64,000 nucleotides of DNA from Commensalibacter nepenthis (GCF_029953305.1 NZ_JASBAN010000001.1:1605001-1669000); one strand, 5' to 3'. Shown: positions 12,602 through 24,595, counted from the stretch's first letter. Numbers and translations are program-made. Notes: a model not told the origin generated them from the sequence alone.

Positions 12602-12631
12602 AAAAGCGCTTTGAACTATTAAAGCGCTTTT
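12601..12631. terminator. Bidirectional terminator between the 82-residue gene and nusG
   Basis: An 11-bp inverted repeat AAAAGCGCTTT / AAAGCGCTTTT with an 8-nt loop. The A-rich and T-rich flanks give a usable terminator on both strands, serving the convergent small gene (+) and nusG (-). Confidence 0.85.
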
Positions 12632-12642
12632 AAAACTTACTA

Positions 12643-13173
12643 TTATAATTTTTCGACTTGATTATATTCAAGTTCTACAGGTGTTGAGCGACCAAAAATA
12701 GAAACGCTGACTTTCAAACGACCTTTTTCTGTATCTACTTCTTCAACGACACCGTTAAATGAGGTAAATGGACCGTCAGAAACTCTGATTTGCTCACCCA
12801 CTTCGAAATTGACAGAAGGACGTGGACTATCCGTCCCTTCCTGAGCTTGTTTCATAATTTGCTCGGCCTCTGCGTTAGAAATAGGAGAGGGGCGCATTCT
12901 GTTACCCAGAAAGCCTGTGACTTTGGGAGTATCTTTGACTAGATGCCAAGCTTCGTCTGTCATTTCCATTTTTACTAGCACATAGCCTGGGAAAAATTTA
13001 CGCTCTGTTTGAATTTTTTGACCGCGTTTAACTTCAATTACTTCTTCAGAAGGAACCAAAATCTCTTCGATTTGACCTGTTAAACCTTTTTGTTCTGCTT
13101 GTTCTTTGATTTGCTGAACGACTTTTTTTTCAAATCCAGAATAAACGTGAATGACGTACCATCTTTTTGCCAT
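12643..13173 (-). CDS. nusG: Transcription termination/antitermination protein NusG
   Basis: A 176-residue NusG of standard length. The N-terminal NGN domain begins MAKRWYVIHVYSGFEKKV and contains the conserved FFPGYVLVKMEM and VTGFLG segments that contact RNA polymerase. The C-terminal KOW domain carries IRVSDGPFTSFNGVVEEVD and ends VELEYNQVEKL. NusG tunes elongation and couples polymerase to ribosomes and Rho. It follows secE by 15 bp in the usual order. Unusually, rplK does not follow: the next gene is convergent and a bidirectional terminator lies just after the stop codon. Confidence 0.97.
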   Translation of the reverse strand: MAKRWYVIHVYSGFEKKVVQQIKEQAEQKGLTGQIEEILVPSEEVIEVKRGQKIQTERKFFPGYVLVKMEMTDEAWHLVKDTPKVTGFLGNRMRPSPISNAEAEQIMKQAQEGTDSPRPSVNFEVGEQIRVSDGPFTSFNGVVEEVDTEKGRLKVSVSIFGRSTPVELEYNQVEKL

Positions 13174-13188
13174 GACTGGCTTAACCCC

Positions 13189-13377
13189 CTATAAGCCAAA
13201 CAAAGATTGAATACCAAAGCCGATGACTTGGTCTACAATAAAAAAGAATGCGGAAGCCCCAGCGGCCATGGCAAGCACGGCGGCTGTTGTGACTAATGTC
13301 GTGCGACGTGTTGGCCAAGTAACTTTCCTGGCTTCACTACGAACGTCACGCAAAAATTTCGTGGGATTGACCGACAC
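13189..13377 (-). CDS. secE: Preprotein translocase subunit SecE
   Basis: A 62-residue SecE of the short, single-helix type. It has the conserved amphipathic start FLRDVRSEARKVTWPTR, in which KVTWP is the family signature, then one membrane helix. It stabilises SecY in the inner-membrane SecYEG channel. The gene lies between tRNA-Trp and nusG, the common bacterial order tRNA-Trp-secE-nusG, and all three point left. Confidence 0.96.
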   Translation of the reverse strand: MSVNPTKFLRDVRSEARKVTWPTRRTTLVTTAAVLAMAAGASAFFFIVDQVIGFGIQSLFGL

Positions 13378-13495
13378 GAAACACCTTTCCTAATTCAAAA
13401 TAGTACAACATATTATATTGATGAATATAATATATCCGTACGGTTAAAGGACAAGATGAATGTGATTACATTCATGAAATACTATACGTGTCTTT

Positions 13496-13572
13496 TGGCA
13501 GGGGTGGAGGGTCTCGAACCCGCAACCTCCGGTTTTGGAGACCGGCACTCTAGCCAATTGAGCTACACCCCT
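13496..13572 (-). tRNA. tRNA-Trp (CCA)
   Basis: A 77-nt cloverleaf on the minus strand with anticodon loop CTCCAAA, stem CCGGT/ACCGG, a 7-bp acceptor stem AGGGGTG/CACCCCT and an encoded CCA. It lies upstream of secE-nusG, a widely conserved arrangement, and is likely on the same transcript. Confidence 0.95.
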
Positions 13573-13804
13573 GCATGATCACTGTGTGACTTTAAACTAG
13601 AATCACTCTTTTTGCAAGAACGATCATTTAAAATCATGATTAGGAGAAAAAGCAATGAATTTGATCGAAAGTCAAGAAAAAAATAAACGAAAAAATATTT
13701 TTCTATAAAATTAAAAAAAAGACTTGATCTGATAAAAATTTTTGCTAAAAGAGTGTTACATTAGTTGAATGTTTGTATAAACATCATCAATATCCTTGGT
13801 ATAA

Positions 13805-13878
13805 GCGGGCGTAGCATAGTGGTAATGCAGTAGCCTTCCAAGCTTCTGAGGAGGGTTCGATTCCCTTCGCCCGCTCCA
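13805..13878 (+). tRNA. tRNA-Gly (TCC)
   Basis: A 74-nt cloverleaf with acceptor stem GCGGGCG/CGCCCGC, anticodon loop CTTCCAA (anticodon TCC), T-loop GGTTCGATTCC and an encoded CCA. It is followed at once by decayed DNA, so the tRNA may have been an insertion point. I found no second copy of its 3' end in that region to prove this. Confidence 0.95.
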
Positions 13879-13985
13879 AATCTTCCCTAAATAATTAAAT
13901 ATAAAATAAGCATAAATTATGCTTGTGGCTTGTGCATTCCTTCTTTCAGTATTTGATGATGCTTTAATATCGATGGCTTAGTAAA

Positions 13986-14390
13986 ATGTCATACGATAAG
14001 GCAAAAATGTCATTATGGTGCGGATGATTTTCCTAAAGAGCCATCAATTATTCAAGGTGGTGTTGATTTATTCAATAACGTCAATAAAAAATCAGAAGAT
14101 TATTCTGTATTAGACCTATTATTTAATTTTAATGATGGCGGCTTGATTGACGAGGATTTTAATCAAGAAGATGCTGAATTTGCTGATGTTTATTATGATG
14201 ATAAACTGCCATTTTCCAAAAAATATGGATCTTATTTACAAGATTATTGTAGTTTAGATATGCCTTTCTTGAGGGTGCCAAAGAAGAAAGTTATTATTAT
14301 ATTCATTTCTCAAGTGAAAATGGTGTGAAAGTAAAAGTGCTGTTCGACCAACTCTATCAACAATTTATGGATTTGCAGTGTAAATCATAG
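13986..14390 (+). pseudogene. Frameshifted remnant of an unidentified gene
   Basis: Coding-like sequence runs in three pieces. It starts MSYDKAKM in one frame (ATG 13986), shifts by one base near 14009 to continue HYGADDFPKEPSIIQGG through SYLQDYCSLDMPFL, then shifts back near 14270 to EGAKEESYYYIHFSS and ends at TAG 14388-14390. The start resembles small bacterial proteins opening M-YDKAK-HY-GDFP that I associate with an uncharacterised DUF family; that is memory, not a search. Two frameshifts make it non-functional. It lies directly after tRNA-Gly and before another pseudogene. Confidence 0.5.
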
Positions 14391-14439
14391 CTTTTTGTAG
14401 AAGAGATTGTAATAAATATGGCGTGACGAAGAGAAGTGT

Positions 14440-14893
14440 TTGAAAAGGAATTACACTATTTTTAAAAACTCATTTGGTGAAGTATCGTTATTTGTGAGTG
14501 AATGGAAACTATATTTCTATTGATAATAAAAAAGGATTTAAAGCAAAAATTAACTGGCAATATTTGAATGTAGGTATGGAATATGCTTGGTCTTTATTTA
14601 TGGTTGATGCTGATATGATGTCTTTTACCAATTAATTAGATCCGCCTTACCCTTCCAATTTAGCGAATAGCCGACTTATTGATGATATTCTTGAATATCC
14701 AAATTGTTATGCGTTTCCACTTTTGATGGCTTTGTATATCATTCAAGAGAATCGTTTGAGTAAAGAGTATATAGATTGGGAGATGTTGTTGAGTGAGGGT
14801 AAATCAGGTTATTTTAATGATATATCTTTGAAAATTTCTTTGAATACGATGATTGCACAACAATGGATCAAAGGGGATATGAATAGTCTGTGA
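14440..14893 (+). pseudogene. Second decayed gene of unknown family
   Basis: A TTG start at 14440 gives LKRNYTIFKNSFGEVSLFVSEW; after a frameshift near 14500 the frame continues NGNYISIDNKKGFKAK, passes an in-frame TAA at 14633-14635, and runs on as LDPPYPSNLANSRLIDDI to TGA at 14891-14893. Composition and codon pattern look like a former gene, but at least one frameshift and one stop disable it. The family is not recognised. It may have been a neighbour of the preceding remnant, as in small accessory or effector/immunity clusters; this is speculation. Confidence 0.45.
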
Positions 14894-15287
14894 TATAATG
14901 AAATGTGGTTCAAGCATTTAGGTGAATATTTAGTCTCTACTTTTTGTTACTTAAAGATCAAGTTATAAAATAATTTATCATTTATACTTGATCTTCCTTA
15001 TTTTGACTGTTCTGGGGCTTTTCTTTTTGTAAAAAATCTTTTATCTAACACACAAGTTTAAAGTTACGGGTTTTGTGGTTTTGCGCTGGGGAAAAGATGT
15101 TAAGTCGTACAGACTTGCAACAGTCCAGAATTAAACGATGGGCAAAGTGCTTTTTAGTTTTTGTTTTTGATATGGTTTGGTATAGAGTATGTTTTTTATA
15201 AACATCTATCCATAATTGTTGGGAAGGTAAAGAAAGCTATATGGCTTTGTTACACTATTCTAGAAGAGAAATGAAAGAATAAACGAA
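14894..15287 (+). other. Intergenic region before the ATP synthase operon
   Basis: I see no open frame of substance. The left part is AT-rich and continues the decayed zone. A more structured stretch at about 15055-15165 has short self-complementary pieces, such as AAGTC / GACTT around 15099-15116, and could be a remnant or a small RNA; I cannot identify it. The promoter of atpHAGDC should lie in the right part, but no clear sigma-70 pair stands out. Confidence 0.4.
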
Positions 15288-15875
15288 GTGAGTACCGATG
15301 CAACAATGGCTGCTGGTGCAGCGTCAACTTTTGCGGCAAATGATCTCAAAGGTCGTTATGCTATTGCTCTTTACGAGTTGGCTGAAGAAGAGCGAGTTTT
15401 GAATGAAGTCGTTAGTGAAGTTGAAAATCTGTTAAAAATTATCAACGAAAGCGAATTGTTAAGAGAAGTGTTAAATAATCCTTCTTTTGATACAGCGCAA
15501 AGCCGTGAGATTATTGTCGGCACATTAAAACAAGCTGGATTTGGTCAATTGCTGCAAAATTTTGTTGGCGTAATTGCGAATAATCGTCGGCTTGCAAGTT
15601 TAAAATCTATTTTATTAGCTTTTTTTGCCTTGGTTGATTTTCGTCGTGGCGTAACAACGGCACAAGTCACCACAGCGCATCCTTTGACGGACAAACAACG
15701 TGCCCAGTTAAAAGATCGCTTGGCTCAAGTAGGGTATAATAAAGTAAATATACAAGAGCGTATTGATACAAAGTTACTAGGCGGCTTTGTCGTACGCATT
15801 GGGGCTCAGCTCTATGATGCTAGCCTTAAATCTCGTCTTAATCGTCTACATAATGTTATGAAGGGAGCCGCGTGA
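15288..15875 (+). CDS. atpH: ATP synthase F1 subunit delta
   Basis: A 195-residue OSCP/delta subunit. After about 17 low-complexity residues it starts [17 protein letters not shown], with the family block [24 protein letters not shown] in the middle and a C-terminal [21 protein letters not shown]. It links the F1 head to the peripheral stalk. The start is GTG at 15288. It is first of the atpH-A-G-D-C operon, and its TGA overlaps the atpA start by one base. The F0 genes are not here, as is usual in alphaproteobacteria, where they form a separate operon. Confidence 0.96.
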   Translation: MSTDATMAAGAASTFAANDLKGRYAIALYELAEEERVLNEVVSEVENLLKIINESELLREVLNNPSFDTAQSREIIVGTLKQAGFGQLLQNFVGVIANNRRLASLKSILLAFFALVDFRRGVTTAQVTTAHPLTDKQRAQLKDRLAQVGYNKVNIQERIDTKLLGGFVVRIGAQLYDASLKSRLNRLHNVMKGAA

Positions 15876-17413
15876 TGGAAATCCGTCCCGCAGAGATTTC
15901 GGACATCCTTAAAAAACAAATTGCGTCCTTTGATAAAGAGTCTAACGTTGAGGAAACAGGAATTGTTTTGTCTGTTGGTGACGGTATTGCATTGGTTTAT
16001 GGCCTGCAAAACGTCATGGCGGGTGAATTAGTATCCTTTGGCAATGGTGACTTGACAGGGATGGCATTGAACCTTTCCAGCGATCACGTTGGGGTTGTTA
16101 TTTTCGGTAATGATAGCCAAGTGCGTGAAGGGGATACTGTTTCTCGTACGAATCGTGTGATTGATGTTCCTGTTGGAAAAGGTCTTTTGGGTCGTGTTGT
16201 TGATGGTCTTGGAAATCCAATTGATGGCAAAGGTCCATTAAAAGACGTTGAACGCCGTTTGGCAGAGGTAAAAGCTCCTGGCATTATGCCTCGTCAATCT
16301 GTATGTGAGCCGATGTTGACAGGTATCAAAGCGATTGATGCTTTAGTTCCTATTGGACGTGGGCAACGTGAATTGATTATTGGGGATCGTCAAACAGGAA
16401 AATCAACTGTATTGATCGACACCATGATTGCGCAAAAGAAAACCAACGCGTTAAATGATCCAAAGAAAAGCCTGTATTGTATTTATGTTGCTATTGGACA
16501 AAAACGTTCAACAGTGGCTCAGGTTGTTCGCACGCTTGAAGAACAAGGCGTTATGGAATATTGTATCATTGTTGCAGCAACAGCTTCTGATGCTGCTCCT
16601 ATGCAATATATTGCTCCTTATGCAGCGGCTTCTATGGGTGAATATTTCCGTGACAACGGAATGCACGCATTAATCAGCTATGATGATTTGTCAAAACAAG
16701 CGGTTGCTTATCGCCAAATGTCATTGTTGCTACGCCGTCCACCTGGACGTGAAGCCTATCCTGGGGATGTGTTCTATTTGCATTCACGTTTGTTGGAACG
16801 CGCTGCGAAAATGTCTGATGAATATGGTGGTGGTTCATTGACAGCATTGCCTGTGATTGAAACACAAGCGGGTGACGTTTCTGCATATATTCCGACCAAC
16901 GTGATTTCAATTACCGATGGTCAGGTTTTCTTGGAAACGGATTTGTTTTACCGTGGTATTCGTCCTGCGGTCAACGTGGGAACATCTGTTTCTCGTGTGG
17001 GTTCAGCAGCGCAAACCAAAGCAATGAAACAAGTTGCAGGTAGTATTAAATTAGAACTAGCACAATATCGTGAGATGGAAGCATTTTCGCAGTTTGCGTC
17101 TGATCTTGATGCGTCTACCAGAAAATTATTGGCTCGTGGTGCACGGTTAACAGAATTATTAAAGCAACCTCAAAATTCTCCTTATACAATGGAAGAAGAA
17201 GTCGTTGTTTTATATGCTGGAACACGTGGATACACAGATGATATTGCAGTCGATAAAATTGCTCATTTTGAAAAACTATTTATCGAAGTCATGCGTTCTT
17301 CTGGTTTAGATATTCTTAATGGAATCCGTGATGCTGCTCAAATTACCAAGGAATTGGAAGAAAAATTGGTGGCATTCTTAAAAGATTTCGTTCTTAAGTT
17401 CAAGCAAGTTTAA
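15875..17413 (+). CDS. atpA: ATP synthase F1 subunit alpha
   Basis: A 512-residue alpha subunit. The P-loop GDRQTGKST lies at about residues 170-178, and the later [14 protein letters not shown] is the ATP synthase alpha/beta signature. The N-terminal [16 protein letters not shown] contacts delta. Alpha subunits form the non-catalytic nucleotide sites of the F1 hexamer. I place the start at ATG 15875, which overlaps the atpH stop (TGATG); the GTG three bases earlier is a less likely alternative. Length is standard, and atpG follows after 11 bp. Confidence 0.98.
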   Translation: MEIRPAEISDILKKQIASFDKESNVEETGIVLSVGDGIALVYGLQNVMAGELVSFGNGDLTGMALNLSSDHVGVVIFGNDSQVREGDTVSRTNRVIDVPVGKGLLGRVVDGLGNPIDGKGPLKDVERRLAEVKAPGIMPRQSVCEPMLTGIKAIDALVPIGRGQRELIIGDRQTGKSTVLIDTMIAQKKTNALNDPKKSLYCIYVAIGQKRSTVAQVVRTLEEQGVMEYCIIVAATASDAAPMQYIAPYAAASMGEYFRDNGMHALISYDDLSKQAVAYRQMSLLLRRPPGREAYPGDVFYLHSRLLERAAKMSDEYGGGSLTALPVIETQAGDVSAYIPTNVISITDGQVFLETDLFYRGIRPAVNVGTSVSRVGSAAQTKAMKQVAGSIKLELAQYREMEAFSQFASDLDASTRKLLARGARLTELLKQPQNSPYTMEEEVVVLYAGTRGYTDDIAVDKIAHFEKLFIEVMRSSGLDILNGIRDAAQITKELEEKLVAFLKDFVLKFKQV

Positions 17414-17424
17414 GGAGCATTGCA

Positions 17425-19880
<2,456 letters not shown>

Positions 19881-19911
19881 GCATTTTGTACAGCTATAAA
19901 GGAAGACAGTA

Positions 19912-20328
19912 ATGTCGATACAACTTGAAATTGTCAGCCCAGAGAAAGTTGTCGTTTCTCAAAAGGTCGATATGGCTGTTTTACCCGGTTTAGAAGGTGA
20001 TATTGCTGCAATGGAGGGTCATGTTCCTATGATCCTTCTCCTTCGTGGGGGTGTTATTGATCTTTATGAAGGTGACAAAATTACGAATAGTTTTTTTGTT
20101 GAAAACGGTTTTGCTGAGATGCAAGAGGCAAAATGCACCGTACTTGCCAAAGAAGTCAAAAAACTAGACGAGCTATCTGAAGATGTCGCGAGTCAACGGT
20201 TGGCTGACTTAGAGGAAAGTTTCAAAGAAGCTGCTAAGGGTAATGATGCTGAAAGACAACGTGAGTTAATTGATGAAATTCAAAATGCTCGTGTTATGTT
20301 AGAGTTAGCTACCTCTGTAAAGAAGTAG
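19912..20328 (+). CDS. atpC: ATP synthase F1 subunit epsilon
   Basis: A 138-residue epsilon subunit with the N-terminal beta-sandwich (LEIVSPEKVV, then AVLPGLEGDIAAMEGHVPMI) and a C-terminal helical hairpin. It couples the gamma shaft to the c-ring and can inhibit ATP hydrolysis. It is the last gene of atpHAGDC; the next gene is convergent. A weak imperfect hairpin overlaps the 3' ends of both genes near 20343-20370. Confidence 0.96.
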   Translation: MSIQLEIVSPEKVVVSQKVDMAVLPGLEGDIAAMEGHVPMILLLRGGVIDLYEGDKITNSFFVENGFAEMQEAKCTVLAKEVKKLDELSEDVASQRLADLEESFKEAAKGNDAERQRELIDEIQNARVMLELATSVKK

Positions 20329-20357
20329 CCTTTTAATTCTAAAGAGGGAGGTATTTA

Positions 20358-20825
20358 TTATCTTCCTCTATATGCTGGAACTTCTTGCTCTGGGATCCAA
20401 ACTTTTTCAGGTGGCGCATCTGTTTGCCAAAAAACATCGATCGGCATTCCGCCTCTGGGATACCAATATCCCCCAATTCTCAGCCATTTTGGTTTTAATA
20501 ATTTTACAATCGTCGAACCAATTTCGACGGTGCATGCTTCGTGAAAAGAACCGTGGTTACGAAAGCTAGATAAATATAATTTTAAAGATTTGCTCTCAAC
20601 GATCCATTTTTCAGGAATATAATCAATCACAAGATGGGCAAAGTCAGGTTGTCCTGTAATTGGACAAAGAGACGTGAATTCTGGCGCGGTAAAACGAATA
20701 GTATAATCATATTCTTGATAGGGTGCTGGTACGCGTTCCAGTTTTGCGTCTTGTGGTGATTGCGGTAAAGGAGTGTTTTCCCCAAGTTGGGTAAGGTGCT
20801 TTTTTAAATCAGGTGATTTGGACAT
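20358..20825 (-). CDS. queF: NADPH-dependent 7-cyano-7-deazaguanine reductase QueF
   Basis: A 155-residue type I QueF. It reduces preQ0 to preQ1 in queuosine biosynthesis. Signature parts are [11 protein letters not shown] with the nucleophilic Cys54 and Asp61, the [20 protein letters not shown] block that binds NADPH and substrate, and a C-terminal [18 protein letters not shown]. Length fits the unimodular type. It converges with the ATP synthase operon; no other queuosine genes are in the window. Confidence 0.97.
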   Translation of the reverse strand: MSKSPDLKKHLTQLGENTPLPQSPQDAKLERVPAPYQEYDYTIRFTAPEFTSLCPITGQPDFAHLVIDYIPEKWIVESKSLKLYLSSFRNHGSFHEACTVEIGSTIVKLLKPKWLRIGGYWYPRGGMPIDVFWQTDAPPEKVWIPEQEVPAYRGR

Positions 20826-20931
20826 AATATGATATTCATTGTTTGATAGGGTTATTTATTTGAAATAGTATAAATTGAACTCTCAAAATATTCTATCTTA
20901 ATATGAAGATATGTAAGAGAGAGATTGATAT

Positions 20932-21759
20932 ATGTTTACAAAAGAAGAAAAAGATAAAGCAAGATATTTTAAGTTCTCCTTTCATCCTTTGAATGAATTA
21001 GAGCATTATTTACAACCTCGATTTTTACCTGTTATCGAACAAAATCCAGACCTAGACGTTATTGAAAATCATTCGATTACTATTCCTAAACATATCATTT
21101 TATTTTGGCATGAGGCAACTCCTCCAAAAGATGTGCAGGATTCTATTGATAAAATCCGTCTTCATAATCCGACTTATCAAGTATTACTATTTGATGAACA
21201 ATCCGCAGGTCAATTTATTCAACAAAATTATGGACAAGAATTTTATTATTTATACGCGCGCCGTTGTGTCCATCCCTCAATGAAATCAGATTTTTTTCGG
21301 ATGTGTTATTTGGCACAAAAAGGGGGCATATATGTGGATATTGATATTGATTGTGTAAAAAGTTTAGAAGAAATCTTTAAAAATTATGCATTTGATTGTT
21401 TGTTATTTTATTCCAGAGGGCAGCCTTGCTGTATTGATAATGACTTTATTGTTTGTCAACCTAATAATCCCATTATCGCAGCTGTTTTAAAAAAAATATG
21501 TGACAATTTAACTGGCGAATATAGTTTTTCGAGTGTGTGGGAATGTACGGGGCCTGGTGCAGTTTCGATGGCAGTGATGGAAATTTTGATGCAAGGGATT
21601 ATTGATGATGCAATGGATCATGTGGGATTAAACCGTTTACAGTTAATCGAACATCATTTGATGACCAAAGCATATTATCATATGGAGTTGGAATATAAAA
21701 AATCGCAAGAAGGAAATTGGCGATATTTTAAATTACCAACACGTTTAAATGTATTATAG
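20932..21759 (+). CDS. Glycosyltransferase with DXD motif (GT32/OCH1-like)
   Basis: A 275-residue protein without a signal peptide or membrane segment. Central features are IPKHIILFWHEATPP, then SDFFRMCYLAQKGGIYVDID with a DXD-type metal and nucleotide-sugar site; together these match the Gly_transf_sug (GT32) family. This suggests transfer of a hexose to a surface polysaccharide or lipid, but donor and acceptor are unknown. AGAGAGA precedes the ATG. It is divergent from queF and stands alone, 147 bp before rnd. Confidence 0.8.
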   Translation: MFTKEEKDKARYFKFSFHPLNELEHYLQPRFLPVIEQNPDLDVIENHSITIPKHIILFWHEATPPKDVQDSIDKIRLHNPTYQVLLFDEQSAGQFIQQNYGQEFYYLYARRCVHPSMKSDFFRMCYLAQKGGIYVDIDIDCVKSLEEIFKNYAFDCLLFYSRGQPCCIDNDFIVCQPNNPIIAAVLKKICDNLTGEYSFSSVWECTGPGAVSMAVMEILMQGIIDDAMDHVGLNRLQLIEHHLMTKAYYHMELEYKKSQEGNWRYFKLPTRLNVL

Positions 21760-21906
21760 TTTTGATAGTGATACCAATATGGTATTTCATCAGTGAGAAT
21801 ATATTTTTGCTTATGTGATTTTTAATTAAATCGAGTAGAAAAATATTTAGAACTAAAGTGAAATATGATAGATTTATTCTTCGGAAAAATTAATTTTTAA
21901 AAGTAT

Positions 21907-23082
21907 ATGACCAATTTACAAAAATTTTCTAAGCCTGTGATGATTATAGACAATGAGTCGTTACAGAAGATGGTTGCATCTTTATTACAAGAAAAATTCA
22001 TTACAGTGGATACGGAATTCGTTCGAGAACAAACCTATTGGCCTGAATTATGTCTGGTGCAAATGGCAGGAACGGGAACTGTATATTTATTGGATATATT
22101 GTCACCTGATATTGATTTATCATTACTATTACCTTTGTTAACTGCGTCATCGGTTGTAAAGGTTTTTCATGCAGCGCAACAAGATTTGGAAATATTTTTA
22201 CATTTACTGGGTGTATTGCCTGCGCCTGTTTTCGATACACAAGTTGCAGCGATGGTGGCGGGATTTGGGAATCAAATTGGGTATGACAGTTTGGTTGAAT
22301 CGTTATTAAAAGTAACGATCGATAAATCACATCGATTTAGTGATTGGGCGATGCGCCCTTTGACAGCGGCACAACAAAATTACGCGGCAGCAGATGTGAC
22401 GTATTTGTGGGATGTTTACCTTGTTTTATTGCAGAAATTGCAAGATACGAATCGACTAAGCTGGGTTGCCGCTGAAATAGATGTGTTATCTGATCCCAAT
22501 TTCTTTTTACCGCCGTTAACAAAGATATGGAAACGGTTGCGTCCCAAGACGAATAATCGTCGTGTATTGGGATGTTTATACGCTATTATTCAGTGGCGTG
22601 AAGAAGAAGCACAAAGGCTGAATATCCCAAGGCAACATTTGGTCAAGGATGAAAGTCTACTTGCGATTGCTGCTGCTTTACCTGATAGTGTTAAAGCGTT
22701 GTCTCGTATTCGTGGCATTTCACAAGGGTTCGCCGAGGGGAAAGAAGGTGGAAATTTGTTGACAGTGATAAAAACTGTAAAAAATACGGATGTTGAATCA
22801 TTGCCTCTGCCTATTCCAGTCGAATCGAACAAGAGAAAACCGTCTGAAGCAATGATTTCTTTATTAAAAGTATTGCTGCAGGCTAAATGTGAATTATATC
22901 AAGTAGCTCCGAAATTAGTTATTGATAGCAAAGATATTGAAAAACTGGCATTGGGAAAACGTGATTTGCCTGTATTATCTGGGTGGCGACATGATGTATT
23001 CGGACAGGATGCGATTGACCTTTGCAATGGGCAACTCATTTTAGGGGTTCGAGATCAAAAAATAGAATTAATCAAACGTTAA
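21907..23082 (+). CDS. rnd: Ribonuclease D
   Basis: A 391-residue 3'-5' exoribonuclease of the DEDD superfamily. Exo I is in FITVDTEFVREQTYWPELCLVQ, exo II in VKVFHAAQQDLEIF, and exo III in YAAADVTYLWDVY with the Tyr of the DEDDy type. The C-terminal half carries an HRDC-like helical domain around RQHLVKDESLLAIA. It trims tRNA and other stable RNA 3' ends. gcrA follows after a short gap in the same direction, so they may share a transcript. Length is typical. Confidence 0.95.
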   Translation: MTNLQKFSKPVMIIDNESLQKMVASLLQEKFITVDTEFVREQTYWPELCLVQMAGTGTVYLLDILSPDIDLSLLLPLLTASSVVKVFHAAQQDLEIFLHLLGVLPAPVFDTQVAAMVAGFGNQIGYDSLVESLLKVTIDKSHRFSDWAMRPLTAAQQNYAAADVTYLWDVYLVLLQKLQDTNRLSWVAAEIDVLSDPNFFLPPLTKIWKRLRPKTNNRRVLGCLYAIIQWREEEAQRLNIPRQHLVKDESLLAIAAALPDSVKALSRIRGISQGFAEGKEGGNLLTVIKTVKNTDVESLPLPIPVESNKRKPSEAMISLLKVLLQAKCELYQVAPKLVIDSKDIEKLALGKRDLPVLSGWRHDVFGQDAIDLCNGQLILGVRDQKIELIKR

Positions 23083-23148
23083 TTGATTTTCAGCTTGAGA
23101 ATAACTAATTGTATAAATGACATCGATATTAAGGGGACGGTAAGCGTT

Positions 23149-23730
23149 ATGGAATGGAATGAAGAAGCCGTAGCACGGTTAAAAGAGTTATGGGCGCAAG
23201 GGTTGTCTACTGCTGAAATAGGGCGACATTTGAATGTGACAAAGAACGCAGTGGTGGGCAAGGCGCATCGTTTGGGTTTGGAAGGGAGACCTTCACCGAT
23301 TCGTAGAGCAGCTGCCGCTAAAAAGGAAAAAGTAGTAGCACCAGTTGCGGCAAAACCTGAGCGTAAACCAGAAGAAAAAGCTGTAAAAGTTGCAAAGCCA
23401 AAAGCAGAAAAAATCGAAAAAGTTCAAAAAGAAAAGCTTGCTCCAGCTGTGAATTCTGCAAAAACCGCAGAAGTTACACAGTTAGAGATGGTGGCACCTG
23501 TTGTAAAGAAAGAGGTTAAACCTGCAAAGAAAACAAAAATTGAGTTTTCAACGCCAGTGGAATTACCAAAGAGACGTTCAATGTCGGATTGTTGTTGGCC
23601 TATTGGGGATCCTGGGACTAAGGATTTTCACTTTTGTGGTGCCAAGGCCATTCCTGGCAAGCCTTATTGCTTAGAGCATGTTCAAATTGCCTATGTTAAA
23701 TTAAGAGATCGTAAAAATAACGTTGCTTAA
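23149..23730 (+). CDS. gcrA: GcrA cell cycle regulator
   Basis: A 193-residue GcrA. The N-terminal helix-turn-helix MEWNEEAVARLKELWAQGLS...NAVVGKAHRLGLEGRPSPI is nearly diagnostic. A Lys/Ala/Pro-rich linker follows (about residues 60-140). The C-terminal domain that binds sigma-70 domain 2 has RRSMSDCCWPIGDPGTKDFHFCG and KPYCLEHVQIAY. In Caulobacter GcrA activates sigma-70 promoters carrying CcrM-methylated GANTC sites. The start at ATG 23149 is chosen because AAGGGGACG lies just upstream and the HTH begins at once; an in-frame extension to 23083 lacks conserved character. Confidence 0.96.
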   Translation: MEWNEEAVARLKELWAQGLSTAEIGRHLNVTKNAVVGKAHRLGLEGRPSPIRRAAAAKKEKVVAPVAAKPERKPEEKAVKVAKPKAEKIEKVQKEKLAPAVNSAKTAEVTQLEMVAPVVKKEVKPAKKTKIEFSTPVELPKRRSMSDCCWPIGDPGTKDFHFCGAKAIPGKPYCLEHVQIAYVKLRDRKNNVA

Positions 23731-23736
23731 TGTATT

Positions 23737-23771
23737 TTGTTTCTCTCAACTTTAATGGTTCAGAGAAACAA
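23737..23771. terminator. Hairpin between convergent gcrA and bactofilin genes
   Basis: A perfect 10-bp inverted repeat TTGTTTCTCT / AGAGAAACAA with a 15-nt loop sits between the two stop codons. The following T-tract is poor on both strands, so it may be a weak bidirectional terminator or an mRNA-end stabiliser. Confidence 0.55.
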
Positions 23772-23780
23772 TAAGTTACA

Positions 23781-24323
23781 TTAGTCGAGTTTAGGCTCAA
23801 CTGTATTTAGAAGTTCGTCAGCAATAGAAGTTTCTTCGTTATGTTTAGATTCGGTTTCAGAGTGGCTAATTGTTGCTTTGGGCTTGTCAGCAGTAATCAT
23901 CTCAATTTGCCCCGTAATTTGTCCGCCATCTTCGACTTTTAGGCGACGACATTTTGCTTTGCCAATTAAACGACCTGTTGCTGTTACAACCAAGTTTCCT
24001 TGTGCAACAATATTTCCCTCTAAAGTGCCTGTAATTTCGATGTCTTGAGAATCGACCTCGCCTTTAAGAAGACCTGCTTTTTGCACAATGATTTTTTTTG
24101 TTTTAATTGTATTGGTTTCGACAGTGCCTTCGATAATTAATGTTTCAACGTCTTCTATTACGCCTTGGATACGAATTCCTTGTCCTATTGCAAGGGTGCG
24201 ACGATGAGATGCATTATCATGATGTAAAGAACTATTTGTACCATAAGTGCGTTCTGTATTGGGAAGGAGTGTATTACGGTTAATTAGTTTCTTCTCTAAT
24301 GTTGGGGGTAAGTTATTTTTCAT
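23781..24323 (-). CDS. Bactofilin (polymer-forming cytoskeletal protein)
   Basis: A 180-residue bactofilin (DUF583). Disordered polar ends flank a central right-handed beta-helix, residues about 45-145, visible as regular short repeats of the I-G-V/I-E-G type: GIRIQGVIEDVETLIIEGTV, LKGEVDSQDIEITGTLEGNI, LIGKAKCRRLKV. Bactofilins polymerise without nucleotide and scaffold cell-wall enzymes at poles, stalks or curved sites. No peptidase partner lies next to it. It converges with gcrA, the cell-cycle regulator gene, which may be coincidental. Confidence 0.93.
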   Translation of the reverse strand: MKNNLPPTLEKKLINRNTLLPNTERTYGTNSSLHHDNASHRRTLAIGQGIRIQGVIEDVETLIIEGTVETNTIKTKKIIVQKAGLLKGEVDSQDIEITGTLEGNIVAQGNLVVTATGRLIGKAKCRRLKVEDGGQITGQIEMITADKPKATISHSETESKHNEETSIADELLNTVEPKLD

Positions 24324-24595
24324 AAAGTTAGAGCCTTCATCATGATTTGGGATAAAATAAAGATTGTATGATTATAAGGTTGTTCTTTAAAACACTAATC
24401 TTCATATAGTTGATTAAGGTTAAAATTGTAAATCATAATTAATAATTATATACCAGTTAATATGATTAAATCTAGGTTTTCATAATCAGAATAACGAAAA
24501 ACTAGATATTGTTTTTAAACAAGACAATGCAGAAAAAGAGTTGCTGTCGTGATTTTTTGATTAATTACGATAAGAAAAAGGAAAATGAAGTAAAG

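Noticed and set aside
14143-14328. 61-codon frame as an intact small gene
   Set aside because: It is one frame of a frameshifted pseudogene; coding similarity continues in a different frame on both sides.
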